Part shown: positions 1 to 8,523 of the stretch, in pieces
Numbering within the stretch: position 1 is the first letter of the stretch
Layout: each line of letters opens with the position of its first letter
DNA from: Streptomyces sp. LBL
Lineage (GTDB): Bacteria > Actinomycetota > Actinomycetes > Streptomycetales > Streptomycetaceae
Assembly (NCBI RefSeq): GCF_029893585.1
Contig: NZ_JARXYX010000013.1
Coordinates: 124,001-188,000 of the forward strand
Direction: 5' to 3'
DNA: 64,000 nucleotides
Program-made: the position numbers and the translations under genes
The notes under the pieces: generated by a model
Seen by the model: only the letters and a program-made list of their open reading frames with translations
Databases searched by the model: none
Told to the model about the DNA's origin: nothing

Positions 1-759
1 CAGGGCGCGGCGGCGCGGGGCGTGGACGTCTCGGACCTGCTGGCCCGCCAGCGCGAACGAGCCGAAGCGGCCTCGGCGTTCACGGACGCCTACCGCCGCT
101 ACTGCTGGACCACCGACGGCCTGGACGGCGTACGCCTGGCCCCGTTCCAGATCCTCGCCGTCCAGGGCCGCAGCCTCGCCGCCCTGCCGCACGACGAGCA
201 ACTCGCGTACCTCGACCGCATGGTGGAGCACGACACGAGCGGCCTGCTCCAGACGACCCGCCGTCTGTACGTCGACACCGGTGACCCGGAGTCGGTCCGG
301 GCGGGCGTCGACTGGTGGCTGGAGATGACCGGACGCGGCGGCGAGGGCATGGTCGTCAAGCCGCTCGGCGCGGTGGTGCGACAGAAGCGCCCCCGCTCGG
401 GCGAGGCCGGGAGCGGGGGAGAGCAGGGCAGCCCCTCGGGCGGGAGCGGGAGCGGGAGCGGGAGCGGGAGCGGGAGCGGAAGCGTGGGTCAGCAGGGCCG
501 TCTGGTGCAGCCCGGCATCAAGTGCCGCGGCCGTGAGTACCTCCGGATCATCTACGGCCCGGAGTACACCCGCCCGGAGAACCTCGCCCGCCTCCGCGGC
601 CGCTTCCTGAACCACAAGCGCTCCCTCGCCATCCGCGAGTACGCGCTCGGCCTGGAGGCCCTCGACCGACTCGCCGAGGGCGAGCCGCTGTGGCGGGTTC
701 ACGAGGCGGTGTTCGGAGTGCTGGCGCTGGAGTCGGAGCCGGTGGATCCGCGGCTGTAG
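1..759 (+). CDS. pnkp: Polynucleotide kinase-phosphatase, C-terminal ligase region (5' partial)
   Basis: The reading frame is open from base 1, so the start lies upstream; 252 residues are visible. They match the C-terminal adenylyltransferase/ligase region of bacterial Pnkp, the RNA-repair enzyme that heals and, with Hen1, seals broken RNA. Visible nucleotidyltransferase motifs are GGEGMVVKP (motif IV, about bases 337-363) and IKCRGREYL followed by RIIYGPEYT (motif V region, about bases 518-565). Between them is a Gly-Ser linker encoded by a GGGAGC hexamer repeat (442-483), which the family core does not need. The partner Hen1 methyltransferase would be expected upstream, outside the window. 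A strong hairpin follows at 849-876. Confidence 0.85.
   Translation, partial: QGAAARGVDVSDLLARQRERAEAASAFTDAYRRYCWTTDGLDGVRLAPFQILAVQGRSLAALPHDEQLAYLDRMVEHDTSGLLQTTRRLYVDTGDPESVRAGVDWWLEMTGRGGEGMVVKPLGAVVRQKRPRSGEAGSGGEQGSPSGGSGSGSGSGSGSGSVGQQGRLVQPGIKCRGREYLRIIYGPEYTRPENLARLRGRFLNHKRSLAIREYALGLEALDRLAEGEPLWRVHEAVFGVLALESEPVDPRL
442..483 (+). repeat. GGGAGC hexanucleotide microsatellite inside pnkp
   Basis: Six perfect copies of GGGAGC and one GGAAGC in tandem, in frame, coding for alternating Gly-Ser. The unit is a multiple of three, so copy-number changes would alter linker length without breaking the frame. Confidence 0.95.
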
Positions 760-780
760 CGGAGTACCCGAACGGTCCGG

Positions 781-836
781 TCGCCGGCAATGAGTCGCCG
801 GCAATGAGTCGTCGGTATTGAGCCGTCGGTATTGAG
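781..836. repeat. Four tandem 14-bp repeats after pnkp
   Basis: Four head-to-tail 14-mers: TCGCCGGCAATGAG twice, then TCGTCGGTATTGAG and CCGTCGGTATTGAG. They begin 22 bp after the pnkp stop codon and end just before the terminator hairpin. The unit is not a multiple of three and no gene covers it. Confidence 0.9.
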
Positions 837-848
837 CCGTCGCCCATG

Positions 849-876
849 GGGTGGCCTTCCCGCCGGGAGGCCACCC
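849..876. terminator. Bidirectional terminator hairpin between pnkp and antiporter
   Basis: A 12-bp stem (GGGTGGCCTTCC against GGGAGGCCACCC, one G-T pair) with a CGCC loop, lying between two convergent genes that stop at 759 and 904. No U-tract, as is common in high-GC actinobacteria. Confidence 0.75.
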
Positions 877-903
877 GGTCCGTCGAACGCGGCGGTCAGT
901 CGG

Positions 904-2238
904 TCAACGTGGTTCTCCTGGCGCGGGTTCCGGGGAGTCCACGGTGTGGGGCGTCGGGTGCTGGCGTACCAGGATGGTGCCGGGGCCGTCCGCGAGGCGG
1001 CGCTGTTCGTGGTGAGCCAGTCGGCGGACCAGGATCAGCAGCGGCTGGGTGAGCAGGGTCGTGGTCAGCGCCATGAACACCAGGACCGTGTAGAAGGGCT
1101 CGCTCAACAGGCCTGCTTGAAGGCCCGCGTTGAGAGCGATCAGCTCGGTGAGGCCGCGGGCGCTCAGCAGGACGCCGACGGTCCGCGCGTCGTCGCGGTC
1201 CAGGCCGCCCAGCCGGGCCGCGACCGTACCGCTGCCGATCTTGGTGACGACCGCCAGCACCGTCACCACCAGCAGGGCGGACCATCCCGTGGCGGTCATG
1301 CTGTTCAGGGCGACGGACTGCCCCGAGTAGACGAAGAAGAACGGCAGCAGCAGCGAGCTGACGACGTGCAGCGGCTGCAACAGGTCGGGGTCGAGCGTGC
1401 CGTCCTGCTCACGCGGGCAGACGACACCCGCGAGGAGTGCGCCGCAGATCGCGTGCAGCCCGAGGAACTGGGTGAAGCACGCCGACGCGAAGGCGAAGCC
1501 GATGAGCAGGGCCAGCCGCAGCGAGGGCTCCATCCGGGTCGTCCACAGGAGCCTGCGCAGCAGCGGCCGGGCCGCCACCAGCATCAGGGCGGTGAACCCG
1601 ACCGCGAGCGCCGCCCGCCACGGCCAGCCCAGCGCCCGCTCACCGCTGCCGCCGTCCAGCAGTGTCCCGGCCAGCACCGTCCAGCCGATCACGTCGAGCA
1701 GCCCGGCGGCGGACACCGCCAGCACCCCCGGCACCGTGCTGGCCAGGCCGTTCTCCCGCACGATGGCGGTCAGCACCGGTACTGCGGTTATCGATAAAGC
1801 GACTCCGGCGAACACCACCATGGCGGGGGAGAGGTGAGGCATGTCCAGGGCGCGCAACTGCTCCCGGAACAGCAGCGCGGCGCCGCTCCCCACGGCCATC
1901 GGCACCAGGAACGCCACCAGTGCCACGGTCACCGCCGTACGCGCCCGGTCACCCAGGACCTTCAGGTCCAGCTCGTACCCCACGGCGAACAGGAAGATCA
2001 CGAGCCCGAACTGCGCGAGTCCGGTGAGCGCCGTCCCGATCTCCTTCGGGAAGAGCACGTGGTACGAGCCCGGCGCCACGCTGCCGAGCAGTGACGGGCC
2101 GAGCGCGATGCCCGCCGCCAACTGGCCGACGATGTACGGCTGTTTCAGCCGCCGGGCCAGCCAGCCGGCGCCGTGGCCGACCGCCAGAATCAGCGCTGAG
2201 GCGAGCAGGAAATGCGTGACCAGCGTGTCAGGGCTCAC
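904..2238 (-). CDS. Cation:proton antiporter (CPA2/KefB-like)
   Basis: A 444-residue polytopic membrane protein exchanging Na+ or K+ for H+ across the cell membrane. It has the Na_H_Exchanger fold: about twelve hydrophobic segments, an early LKQPYIVGQLAAGIALGP segment (helices 1-2 of the family), the FLFAVGYELDL segment, and LLSARGLTELIAL near the C-terminus. No TrkA-N/RCK nucleotide-binding domain follows, so it is a bare transport unit; the tail after about residue 400 is short and basic. I chose the GTG at 2238 rather than an in-frame ATG at 2382, because AGGAG lies 6 nt before the GTG and hydrophobic sequence starts immediately. It converges on pnkp and has its own upstream region. Substrate cannot be told from sequence. 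Confidence 0.85.
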   Translation of the reverse strand: MSPDTLVTHFLLASALILAVGHGAGWLARRLKQPYIVGQLAAGIALGPSLLGSVAPGSYHVLFPKEIGTALTGLAQFGLVIFLFAVGYELDLKVLGDRARTAVTVALVAFLVPMAVGSGAALLFREQLRALDMPHLSPAMVVFAGVALSITAVPVLTAIVRENGLASTVPGVLAVSAAGLLDVIGWTVLAGTLLDGGSGERALGWPWRAALAVGFTALMLVAARPLLRRLLWTTRMEPSLRLALLIGFAFASACFTQFLGLHAICGALLAGVVCPREQDGTLDPDLLQPLHVVSSLLLPFFFVYSGQSVALNSMTATGWSALLVVTVLAVVTKIGSGTVAARLGGLDRDDARTVGVLLSARGLTELIALNAGLQAGLLSEPFYTVLVFMALTTTLLTQPLLILVRRLAHHEQRRLADGPGTILVRQHPTPHTVDSPEPAPGEPR

Positions 2239-2719
2239 CGCGTACTCCTGTTGTCCGGTCGTGGCGGGCGGAAGTCCCGGCCGTCGGAAGGTCTTCGCGT
2301 GTCTGCTCGACCTCAACCTCCTTATTGTATTGATGAGTTGACGGAATACCGGCAGTCGTATACAAGGGTGCACCGGTGTCACGGGGGGCTCAGGGCGGCG
2401 GCCGATCTCATCCAGGGGTCAGGGATGCGCGAACCGGGCTTGTCGAAGCGCGCGGGGCGCGTGGCGGCCGGTCTGACCGCCCTGACCGGCCTGAGCGCCC
2501 TGCGTGACGGACTCCACGTCGTGCCGTACTGGCCGTACAGCCCGGAGGCTCACCGAACGCGGCCTTGCTGAGACCCCGGACCCGGTGGGCGCCCGTACGC
2601 CGATGCGCCGGCACGCCATCCGGATTTCTCATCACGTCTCATCATGCGGATGAAAAACAAGCGCCCCGAAACAGTCAAACGAACGGGTGAATCCGGCCCC
2701 CCGTGGTCAGGATGGAGTC

Positions 2720-3943
2720 ATGGGATTCCACGTCGACTCCGAAGCCGGCCCGCTGCGCCGCGTCATCCTGCACCGGCCGGACCTGGAGCTCAAAAGGCTC
2801 ACTCCGAGCAACAAGGACATGTTGCTCTTCGACGACGTCCTGTGGGTGCGGCGGGCGCGGGCCGAGCATGACGGGTTCGCCGATGTGCTGCGTGACCGTG
2901 GGGTCGCCGTCCACCTGTTCGGTGATCTGCTGACCGAGGCCCTGGAGATCCCGGCGGCCCGCTCGCTCGTCCTGGACCGCGTCTTCGACGAGAAGGAGTA
3001 CGGGGTGCTCGCCACGGACCATCTCCGTGCCGCCTTCGAGAACCTGCCCGCGCCCGAACTGGCCGAGAGCCTCGTCGGCGGTATGACCAAGCGGGAGTTC
3101 CTGGAGGCACACCCGGAGCCGACCTCCGTGCGCTTCCACGTCATGGAGCTCGACGACTTCCTTCTCGCACCGCTCCCCAACCACCTCTTCACCCGGGACA
3201 CCTCCGCCTGGATCTACGACGGCGTCTCCGTGAACGCCATGCGCTGGCCGGCCCGGCAGCGCGAGACCGTGCACTTCGAGGCGATCTACCGGCATCACCC
3301 CCTGTTCCGCGAGGAGACGTTCCACGTCTGGTCCGAGGGGCAGGCCGACTACCCGTCCACCATCGAGGGCGGGGACGTCCTGGTGATCGGCAACGGCGCG
3401 GTCCTCATCGGCATGAGCGAACGCACCACCCCCCAGGCCGTCGAGATGCTCGCCCACAAGCTGTTCGAGGCCGGCTCCGCGCAGACCATCGTGGCCCTCG
3501 ACATGCCCAAGCGCCGTGCCTTCATGCACCTCGACACCGTGATGACCATGGTCGACGGCGACACCTTCACCCAGTACGGGGGCCTCGGCATGCTCCGCTC
3601 CTACACCATCGAACCGGGCGTCGGCGAGAAGGAGCTCAAGGTCACCGACCATCCACCGGAGCACATGCACCGCGCGATCGCCGCCGCCCTCGGGCTGAAC
3701 GAGATCCGGGTCCTCACGGCCACCCAGGACGTGCACGCGGCCGAGCGCGAGCAGTGGGACGACGGCTGCAACGTGCTGGCCGTCGAGCCGGGTGTCGTCA
3801 TCGCCTACGAGCGCAACGCCACCACCAACACCCACCTGCGCAAGCAGGGCATCGAGGTCGTCGAGATCCCGGGCAGCGAGCTGGGACGGGGGAGGGGCGG
3901 GCCGCGCTGCATGAGCTGCCCGGTGGAGAGAGGTGCCGTGTAG
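2720..3943 (+). CDS. arcA: Arginine deiminase
   Basis: Hydrolyses L-arginine to citrulline and ammonia, the first step of the arginine deiminase pathway, in the cytoplasm. The 407 residues are full length for the family. Guanidine-group modifying enzyme motifs are in order: FTRDTS (about residue 157), EGGDVL (about 215), HLDTVMTM (about 270) and GGPRCMSCPV at the end, where Cys397 is the expected catalytic nucleophile. The ATG at 2720 has AGGA 7 nt upstream; an in-frame GTG at 2687 would only add a non-conserved tail. It is followed by ornithine carbamoyltransferase on the same strand, which would cleave the citrulline. No carbamate kinase is nearby, so the ATP-yielding last step must be encoded elsewhere or missing. 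Confidence 0.95.
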   Translation: MGFHVDSEAGPLRRVILHRPDLELKRLTPSNKDMLLFDDVLWVRRARAEHDGFADVLRDRGVAVHLFGDLLTEALEIPAARSLVLDRVFDEKEYGVLATDHLRAAFENLPAPELAESLVGGMTKREFLEAHPEPTSVRFHVMELDDFLLAPLPNHLFTRDTSAWIYDGVSVNAMRWPARQRETVHFEAIYRHHPLFREETFHVWSEGQADYPSTIEGGDVLVIGNGAVLIGMSERTTPQAVEMLAHKLFEAGSAQTIVALDMPKRRAFMHLDTVMTMVDGDTFTQYGGLGMLRSYTIEPGVGEKELKVTDHPPEHMHRAIAAALGLNEIRVLTATQDVHAAEREQWDDGCNVLAVEPGVVIAYERNATTNTHLRKQGIEVVEIPGSELGRGRGGPRCMSCPVERGAV

Positions 3944-4113
3944 GACGGAGGGGCCGTGTAGGCACAGGGGCCCGTGCAGGACGGAGAGGCGGTGTAAGGC
4001 GGAGGGCCGTGCGGGACGCAGAAGGAGGCTGTATAGAAATGCCGAATGTCGTATAGACTTCCAGGGTTCTGTTCCTGTTCCTGTTCCTGTCCGCTGTACC
4101 TCTGGAGCGCCCC
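3944..4113. other. Spacer between arcA and argF with short repeats
   Basis: 170 bp with imperfect repeats of a GGACGGAGGGGCCGTG-like unit and a TTCCTG triplet array (about 4074-4098). Two TATAGA-like hexamers near 4032 and 4052 could be -10 elements for a separate argF promoter, but I see no good -35 partner. Confidence 0.4.
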
Positions 4114-5121
4114 ATGGCGACAATCCCGACCGCCCTCGCCGGCCGCCACTTCCTCAAGGAGCTCGACTTCACCGAGCGGGAGTTCCTCGGCCTGATCGAG
4201 CTGGCCGCCGAGCTGAAAGCCGCCAAGAAGGCCGGGACCGAGACGCGGTACCTGCGGGGCAGGAACATCGCGCTGATCTTCGAGAAGACCTCGACACGCA
4301 CCCGCTGCGCGTTCGAGGTCGCCGCCGCCGACCAGGGCGCCTCGACGACGTACCTGGACCCGTCGGGCTCTCAGATCGGCCACAAGGAGTCGGTGAAGGA
4401 CACCGCACGTGTGCTGGGCCGGATGTACGACGGCATCGAGTACCGCGGGGACAGTCAGCGGAACGTGGAGGAGCTCGCCGCGTACGCCGCGGTGCCCGTC
4501 TACAACGGCCTCACCGACGACTGGCACCCCACCCAGATGCTCGCCGACGTGCTCACCATGACCGAGCACACCGCCAAGCCCGTCAAGGAGATCGCCTTCG
4601 CCTACCTCGGCGACGCCCGCTTCAACATGGGCAACTCCTACCTGGTCACCGGCGCGCTGCTGGGCATGGACGTGCGGGTCGTCGCACCCAAGTCCTACTG
4701 GCCCGCCCAGGAGATCGTCGACCGGGCCCATGAGCTGGCCGAGTCCAGCGGGGCCCGCATCACCCTCACCGAGTCCCTGGACGAGGGCGTCCGGGGCGCC
4801 GACTTCGTCGCCACCGACGTGTGGGTCTCCATGGGCGAGCCCAAGGAGGTCTGGGACGAGCGGATCGCCGCCCTCGCCCCGTACGCCGTGACCATGGACG
4901 TCCTACGCGCCACCGGCAACCCGGACGTGAAGTTCCTGCACTGCCTGCCGGCCTTCCATGACCTGGGTACGAAGGTCGGCCAGGAGATATACGAGGCCCA
5001 CGGCCTCGACTCCCTGGAAGTGACGGACGAGGTCTTCGAGTCGGCGCACTCGGTCGTGTTCGACGAGGCGGAGAACCGGCTGCACACCATCAAGGCCGTC
5101 CTGGTCGCCACCCTCGCCTGA
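4114..5121 (+). CDS. argF: Ornithine carbamoyltransferase
   Basis: Transfers carbamoyl phosphate to ornithine to make citrulline, or runs in reverse to phosphorolyse citrulline in arginine catabolism. The 335 residues carry the carbamoyl-phosphate loop STRTR (about residue 60), DWHPTQ in the middle and the ornithine-site motif HCLP (about residue 276). The ATG has GGAG 6 nt upstream. The position 170 bp after arginine deiminase favours a catabolic (ArcB-like) role, but sequence alone does not separate anabolic from catabolic forms, so argF is used as the neutral name. The last codons are followed by GC-rich direct repeats rather than a clear hairpin. Confidence 0.93.
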   Translation: MATIPTALAGRHFLKELDFTEREFLGLIELAAELKAAKKAGTETRYLRGRNIALIFEKTSTRTRCAFEVAAADQGASTTYLDPSGSQIGHKESVKDTARVLGRMYDGIEYRGDSQRNVEELAAYAAVPVYNGLTDDWHPTQMLADVLTMTEHTAKPVKEIAFAYLGDARFNMGNSYLVTGALLGMDVRVVAPKSYWPAQEIVDRAHELAESSGARITLTESLDEGVRGADFVATDVWVSMGEPKEVWDERIAALAPYAVTMDVLRATGNPDVKFLHCLPAFHDLGTKVGQEIYEAHGLDSLEVTDEVFESAHSVVFDEAENRLHTIKAVLVATLA

Positions 5122-5190
5122 CCGGTTCCGCGGCGCCCGCCCACGCCCGGAGGCCGCGCCCGGACAGGCCGCGCCCGACCAGGTTCTCTG

Positions 5191-5643
5191 TCATGCCGGT
5201 TGCCGCTGGGCGGGCGCCGTCGGCAGGGTGAACCACACCGCCTTGCCGGACTCGGTGGGGCGGTGGCCGCAGGACGAGCTGAGCGTGCGGATCAGCAGCA
5301 GGCCGCGCCCGTGCTCCTGCCAGGGGTCGGGCTCGATGTCCACCGGGAGGGTGAGACTGACGGGTGGCGCCGGGTCCGGGTCGTGCACCTCGACCTGGCA
5401 GCCGGTCGGCAGCAGCTCCACCACGAGCTCTATCGGCGCGTCCCCGACGGTGTGCTCCACGGCGTTCGCCACCAGCTCCGCCGTCAGCAGCTCCGCGGTG
5501 TCGCTGTCGGCCCCGTGATCCAGCTCGGTCAGTGCGGTGCGCACCAGGGCGCGCGCCACGGGCACGGCCGCGGCGGAGTGCGGCAGCGCGATGCGCCACG
5601 AGGCGGAGGCTGAGCGGCGTTCGTACAAGGCGGTTCCGTTCAT
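5191..5643 (-). CDS. RsbW-like ATP-binding regulatory protein
   Basis: A 150-residue single-domain HATPase_c protein of the RsbW/SpoIIAB type that is highly multiplied in Streptomyces. Such proteins act as anti-sigma or switch kinases. The N-box is seen as ELVANAVEH (about residue 60) and the G-boxes as DPDPAPP and EHGRGLLLIRTLSS. There is no receptor, PAS or membrane segment, and no adjacent anti-anti-sigma factor, so its partner is unknown. The ATG at 5643 has AGGA 10 nt upstream, and the RBS region is part of an inverted repeat (5645-5660). It converges on argF. Confidence 0.8.
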   Translation of the reverse strand: MNGTALYERRSASASWRIALPHSAAAVPVARALVRTALTELDHGADSDTAELLTAELVANAVEHTVGDAPIELVVELLPTGCQVEVHDPDPAPPVSLTLPVDIEPDPWQEHGRGLLLIRTLSSSCGHRPTESGKAVWFTLPTAPAQRQPA

Positions 5644-5644
5644 G

Positions 5645-5660
5645 AGCAGGCTGTCCTGCT
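5645..5660. promoter_or_regulatory. Inverted repeat over the RBS of the RsbW-like gene
   Basis: AGCAGG, CTGT, CCTGCT lies immediately upstream of the start codon at 5643 on the minus strand. It could fold in the mRNA and hide the AGGA, or serve as an operator. Confidence 0.4.
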
Positions 5661-5880
5661 TTCAACTTTATGCATCGTACGGCGCGGTCCTGCGGAGGTA
5701 TGCGACGGGCACCGTAAGGGACCTTCGGCCCCGCTGCAGGGCGGCTTACCCGGAGTAAAGGCTTGCCTCGCGCGACTGCTCCAGCCGTTGCCGGTCTGTC
5801 GACGAGCCGTGACGGATGTGACCGGGCCGGGGTCAGATCCCGACGCCTCACTTGCGTGCTCATGACGACAGTCAAAGAGG

Positions 5881-6513
5881 GGCGGCACGTCCTCCTCGGG
5901 CGGGGTCGGCTTCGCGCGCACGGAGGAGGGGCTGGGGCTGGGCCTCAACAGCCGTCCGGACAACATCCGTACGGTCACCGACAACAGCCTGCGCTACCTC
6001 GGCGTCGACCACATCGACGTCCTCTACCAGTACCGCGTCGACCCGGACGTGCCGATCGAGGACGTGGCGGGCACCGTCAAGGAGCTGATCGACGCAGGCA
6101 AGGTCAAGTACTTCGGCCTGAGCGAGGCCGGCCCGCAGACCATCCGCAGGGCGCATGTCGTGCAGCCGGTCTCCGTCCTGCAGACCGAGTACTCCCTGTT
6201 CGAGCGGGACGCCGAGCAGCTCTTCCCGGTCCTCGACGAACTGGGCGTCGGCTTCGTCGCCTACTCATCGCTCGGCCGCGGCTTCATCACCGGCACCGCC
6301 AAGCCCGCCGGCGAATACGACGTCACCGACATGCGCAACGCCGACCCCCGCTGGCAGCCCGGCAACTTCGAGAAGAACGTCGAGGCCGTGGGCAAGCTCG
6401 GAGACCTGGCCGCGACCAAGGGCATCACCGTCTCCCTCAGGCCAGACCTGAGGTTCCTGCGCGCGCCGACCGGGAAGCCCGCGTTGCCCCCACCTCACCG
6501 GCAGGGCCGGTGA
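5881..6513 (+). pseudogene. Aldo/keto reductase remnant, both ends lost
   Basis: Frame 1 encodes the middle of an aldo/keto reductase: GLNSRPDNIR, the RYLGVDHIDVLYQYRVDP strand, VKYFGLSEAG, QTEYSLFERDAE and SSLGRGFITG. These are closely similar in order and spacing to intact members that use NADPH to reduce carbonyls. The N-terminal 70 or so residues, including the catalytic Asp and Tyr of the family, are missing: an in-frame stop sits at 5863 and no good start precedes the homology. At the 3' end homology stops at GITVS (about 6435), followed by unrelated residues, so the last third of the barrel is also lost. An inverted repeat CCTCAGG/CCTGAGG (6435-6453) sits exactly at this break. Not expected to be functional. 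Confidence 0.8.
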
Positions 6514-6517
6514 GGTG
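6491..6517. terminator. Perfect 12-bp stem terminator
   Basis: CACCTCACCGGC, AGG loop, GCCGGTGAGGTG. It lies 10 bp beyond the stop codon of the minus-strand secreted protein at 6527 and covers the end of the aldo/keto reductase remnant. Confidence 0.85.
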
Positions 6518-6526
6518 ACGCGATTA

Positions 6527-8038
6527 TCAGCGCGAGACGGTTACGACTACGCGCTGGTAGTGCTTGAGCGCAGGGGTGCCACTGTCCTTCACTTCGAGGA
6601 TCACGTGGATGGTGGATCCTGGTGCGGCGTCGACAGGAACGGTGAAGGAGACGTTCGGCTGGTCCGTCCTGTTCAGGGCGACTTCGCCGTCGTAGGTGTC
6701 GGCGTCGGCGTACTGCCACCACTTGTACGACACGCGGTCCCCATCGGGGTCATGGGCGCTGCCCCGCAGAGTGACCGTGGTGCCCGGCTTGGCGGTGAGG
6801 CTGGTGCCGGGGCTCACAGCTGCCGTGGGGTTGTGGTTGGCAGCGCTGTAGGAGGTGGCCTGGCCCCAGTCGGCGCGGGCCGCGAAATCGTTCTGGATGT
6901 CCTCGACCCAGCGGGTCTGGGGGTAGCTCAGGTCGGCCGGGTTCCCGGTGTAGGGGTTGGCGTCGGAGGTGTCGTTCCACCCTGAGGCGTTGGGCTTGAA
7001 GCGGCCGCCCCATCCGCCGTACGTCGGGTCCTCGGAAGAACGCAGTCCGTTGAAGTCCAGCAGGTGCATGAACGCGGGGGAGTCTCCCTCGGAGATGAAG
7101 TCGTGGACGTCGTAGCCGAGGTTCTGGTCCGGGCGCCAGCGGTTGTTCTCGTCGTCGCCGTCCGTCGGGTTGCCGTCCCGGTAGGTTCGGTACTGCTGCA
7201 GCAGGGGACCGTGTCCGTTGAGGAAGTTGCTCTCCATGTAGGGGCCACGGAGGGTGTACTGAGAGGGACTGGGTACGGTCTTCTTCCAGCTGTAGGCGAA
7301 ACTCCAGAACTGGGACTGGTTGTCAATGATTTTCACATCAGGCCAGTTCGGCTTGATGTAGTCCTTCAACGTCGCGTCCTGTTCGAGGATGTTGTACAGC
7401 ACCACCTTGTCGCTGATCTTGCGTTGGATGGCCGGCCACTTCTTGGTGCCCTCGTATTGCTCCTGGATCGACTTGAGCGCGCGGGCGACGGTGTTGAGCC
7501 CGCCCCAGGCCTGGACGTAGAGCGGCCCGGGCTTGTTGTCGAGGATGGCCTTCTTGACCAAATCGGAGCCCTCGGTGGGCTTGGACATATCGCTGACGTT
7601 CTCGATGTTGCCGACCTTGTACAGCGAGCGGAGTCGGGCAGGGGTGGGATAACCGTTCGCGTGCTTGCGCAGATTGGGGTAGATCTCGGCGTACCGGTCG
7701 AGGTACTCGTTGACCCACTGGGTTCCGGTCCAACGGTAGGGCGAAACCGTGTCACCGTTACCGGCCCAGTGGTACTTCGAGCTGGTGAGGACGATGCCGG
7801 CGACGTCGAACTCGTTGGAGTAGTAGAGGAACCGGATGAAGGAGTCCATGTCGTCGACTTCGCCATCCTGGGTCACGATGACGCGCGGCTTCTGGTGGTG
7901 CTGCGCCCCCGCTGAAGCGGCGGGAAAGTTGACGGGGGTGTCGGGCACCGCGTAGGCGGTGCTCGACACCAAGGTCGCCGTAATGCTGGCCAGGGCGGCT
8001 ATCGTGAGCTGCCCGCGGCGGCGAGGACTGGTGCGCAT
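6527..8038 (-). CDS. Secreted Sde182/DUF1593 nucleoside-hydrolase-like protein
   Basis: A 503-residue exported protein. Residues 1-31 form a signal peptide (basic start, hydrophobic stretch, cleavage likely after STAYA). The next 330 or so residues match the DUF1593 family, a nucleoside-hydrolase-like fold also called the cellulose-binding Sde182 N-terminal domain; the characteristic VTQDGEVDDMDSFIRFLYY metal-site region is at about residue 54. The last 100 residues are an Ig-like domain (DPDGDRVSYKWWQY). The substrate of this family is poorly established; carbohydrate binding or cleavage is the usual suggestion. The ATG at 8038 is chosen over an upstream ATG (8176), since it has AAGGAG 4-5 nt upstream and begins the signal peptide. 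It stands alone between two gene remnants and ends in a strong terminator. Confidence 0.8.
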   Translation of the reverse strand: MRTSPRRRGQLTIAALASITATLVSSTAYAVPDTPVNFPAASAGAQHHQKPRVIVTQDGEVDDMDSFIRFLYYSNEFDVAGIVLTSSKYHWAGNGDTVSPYRWTGTQWVNEYLDRYAEIYPNLRKHANGYPTPARLRSLYKVGNIENVSDMSKPTEGSDLVKKAILDNKPGPLYVQAWGGLNTVARALKSIQEQYEGTKKWPAIQRKISDKVVLYNILEQDATLKDYIKPNWPDVKIIDNQSQFWSFAYSWKKTVPSPSQYTLRGPYMESNFLNGHGPLLQQYRTYRDGNPTDGDDENNRWRPDQNLGYDVHDFISEGDSPAFMHLLDFNGLRSSEDPTYGGWGGRFKPNASGWNDTSDANPYTGNPADLSYPQTRWVEDIQNDFAARADWGQATSYSAANHNPTAAVSPGTSLTAKPGTTVTLRGSAHDPDGDRVSYKWWQYADADTYDGEVALNRTDQPNVSFTVPVDAAPGSTIHVILEVKDSGTPALKHYQRVVVTVSR

Positions 8039-8142
8039 GAGTCTCCTTCGTGTGGCTGGAGGATGTCGGCGAAGCGTGGACCGTCTCATGGCCGGATGGG
8101 CTGTGCGGTGGGTGATCTTCCAATGTCCGTTGTCGAGCCGGA

Positions 8143-8523
8143 GTGGTCGCGACCGCGCCCAAGGCTCCGACTGCACCAGGGGCGCGGTCCTGGTGGGGAA
8201 TCCCGTACGCCACCGCCGAGCGATACCGCCGCCCCGTGGTCGCGGACTTCGATCCGGACCGCCCCTATGACCGCAAGGGCGTCGCCCCCGTCGAGCCCGA
8301 CAGCGGCGACCGGCTCGAAGCGGACAGCGGGACGGGCGAGGACTGCCTGAACCTGAACGTGTGGGCTCCCGAGCAGCCGGTCGGGAAGGCGCTTCCGGTG
8401 GCGGTGTACATCCTTGGCGGCGGATTCGAGTACGGCGCGAACACCCTGGACACCGAGGACCGCCCGTCGTCCCGGGGCGTCAGCCGATCGCCGACGCATG
8501 ACGGGCGAGCGGCGTCACGGTGA
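8143..8523 (+). pseudogene. Type-B carboxylesterase remnant
   Basis: Frame 1 encodes WWGIPYATAERYRRP, then GEDCLNLNVWAP (the type-B carboxylesterase signature 2 region) and PVAVYILGGGFEYGAN (the oxyanion-hole segment), an order unique to that alpha/beta-hydrolase family. The homology stops at about 8460, well before the nucleophile GESAG segment, and the first 20-30 residues before GIPYA are also absent. About 100 of some 500 residues remain. It runs tail to tail into catC, whose stop codon is at 8480. Confidence 0.75.

Noticed and set aside
2338..2364. TTGACG and TATACA as a plus-strand promoter
   Set aside because: Spacer is only 15 nt and no convincing gene follows for 350 bp.
2425..2571. 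Possible 48-residue gene after the antiporter promoter region
   Set aside because: Has an ATG with a weak purine-rich stretch before it, but no recognisable similarity and GC-driven openness; not enough to call.
5122..5190. Terminator between argF and the RsbW-like gene
   Set aside because: Direct repeats of AGGCCGCGCCCG are present but no stable inverted pairing was found.
8461..8507. Inverted repeat CGCCCGT/ACGGGCG as terminator of catC
   Set aside because: It straddles the catC stop codon with a 33-bp loop; unlikely to terminate.
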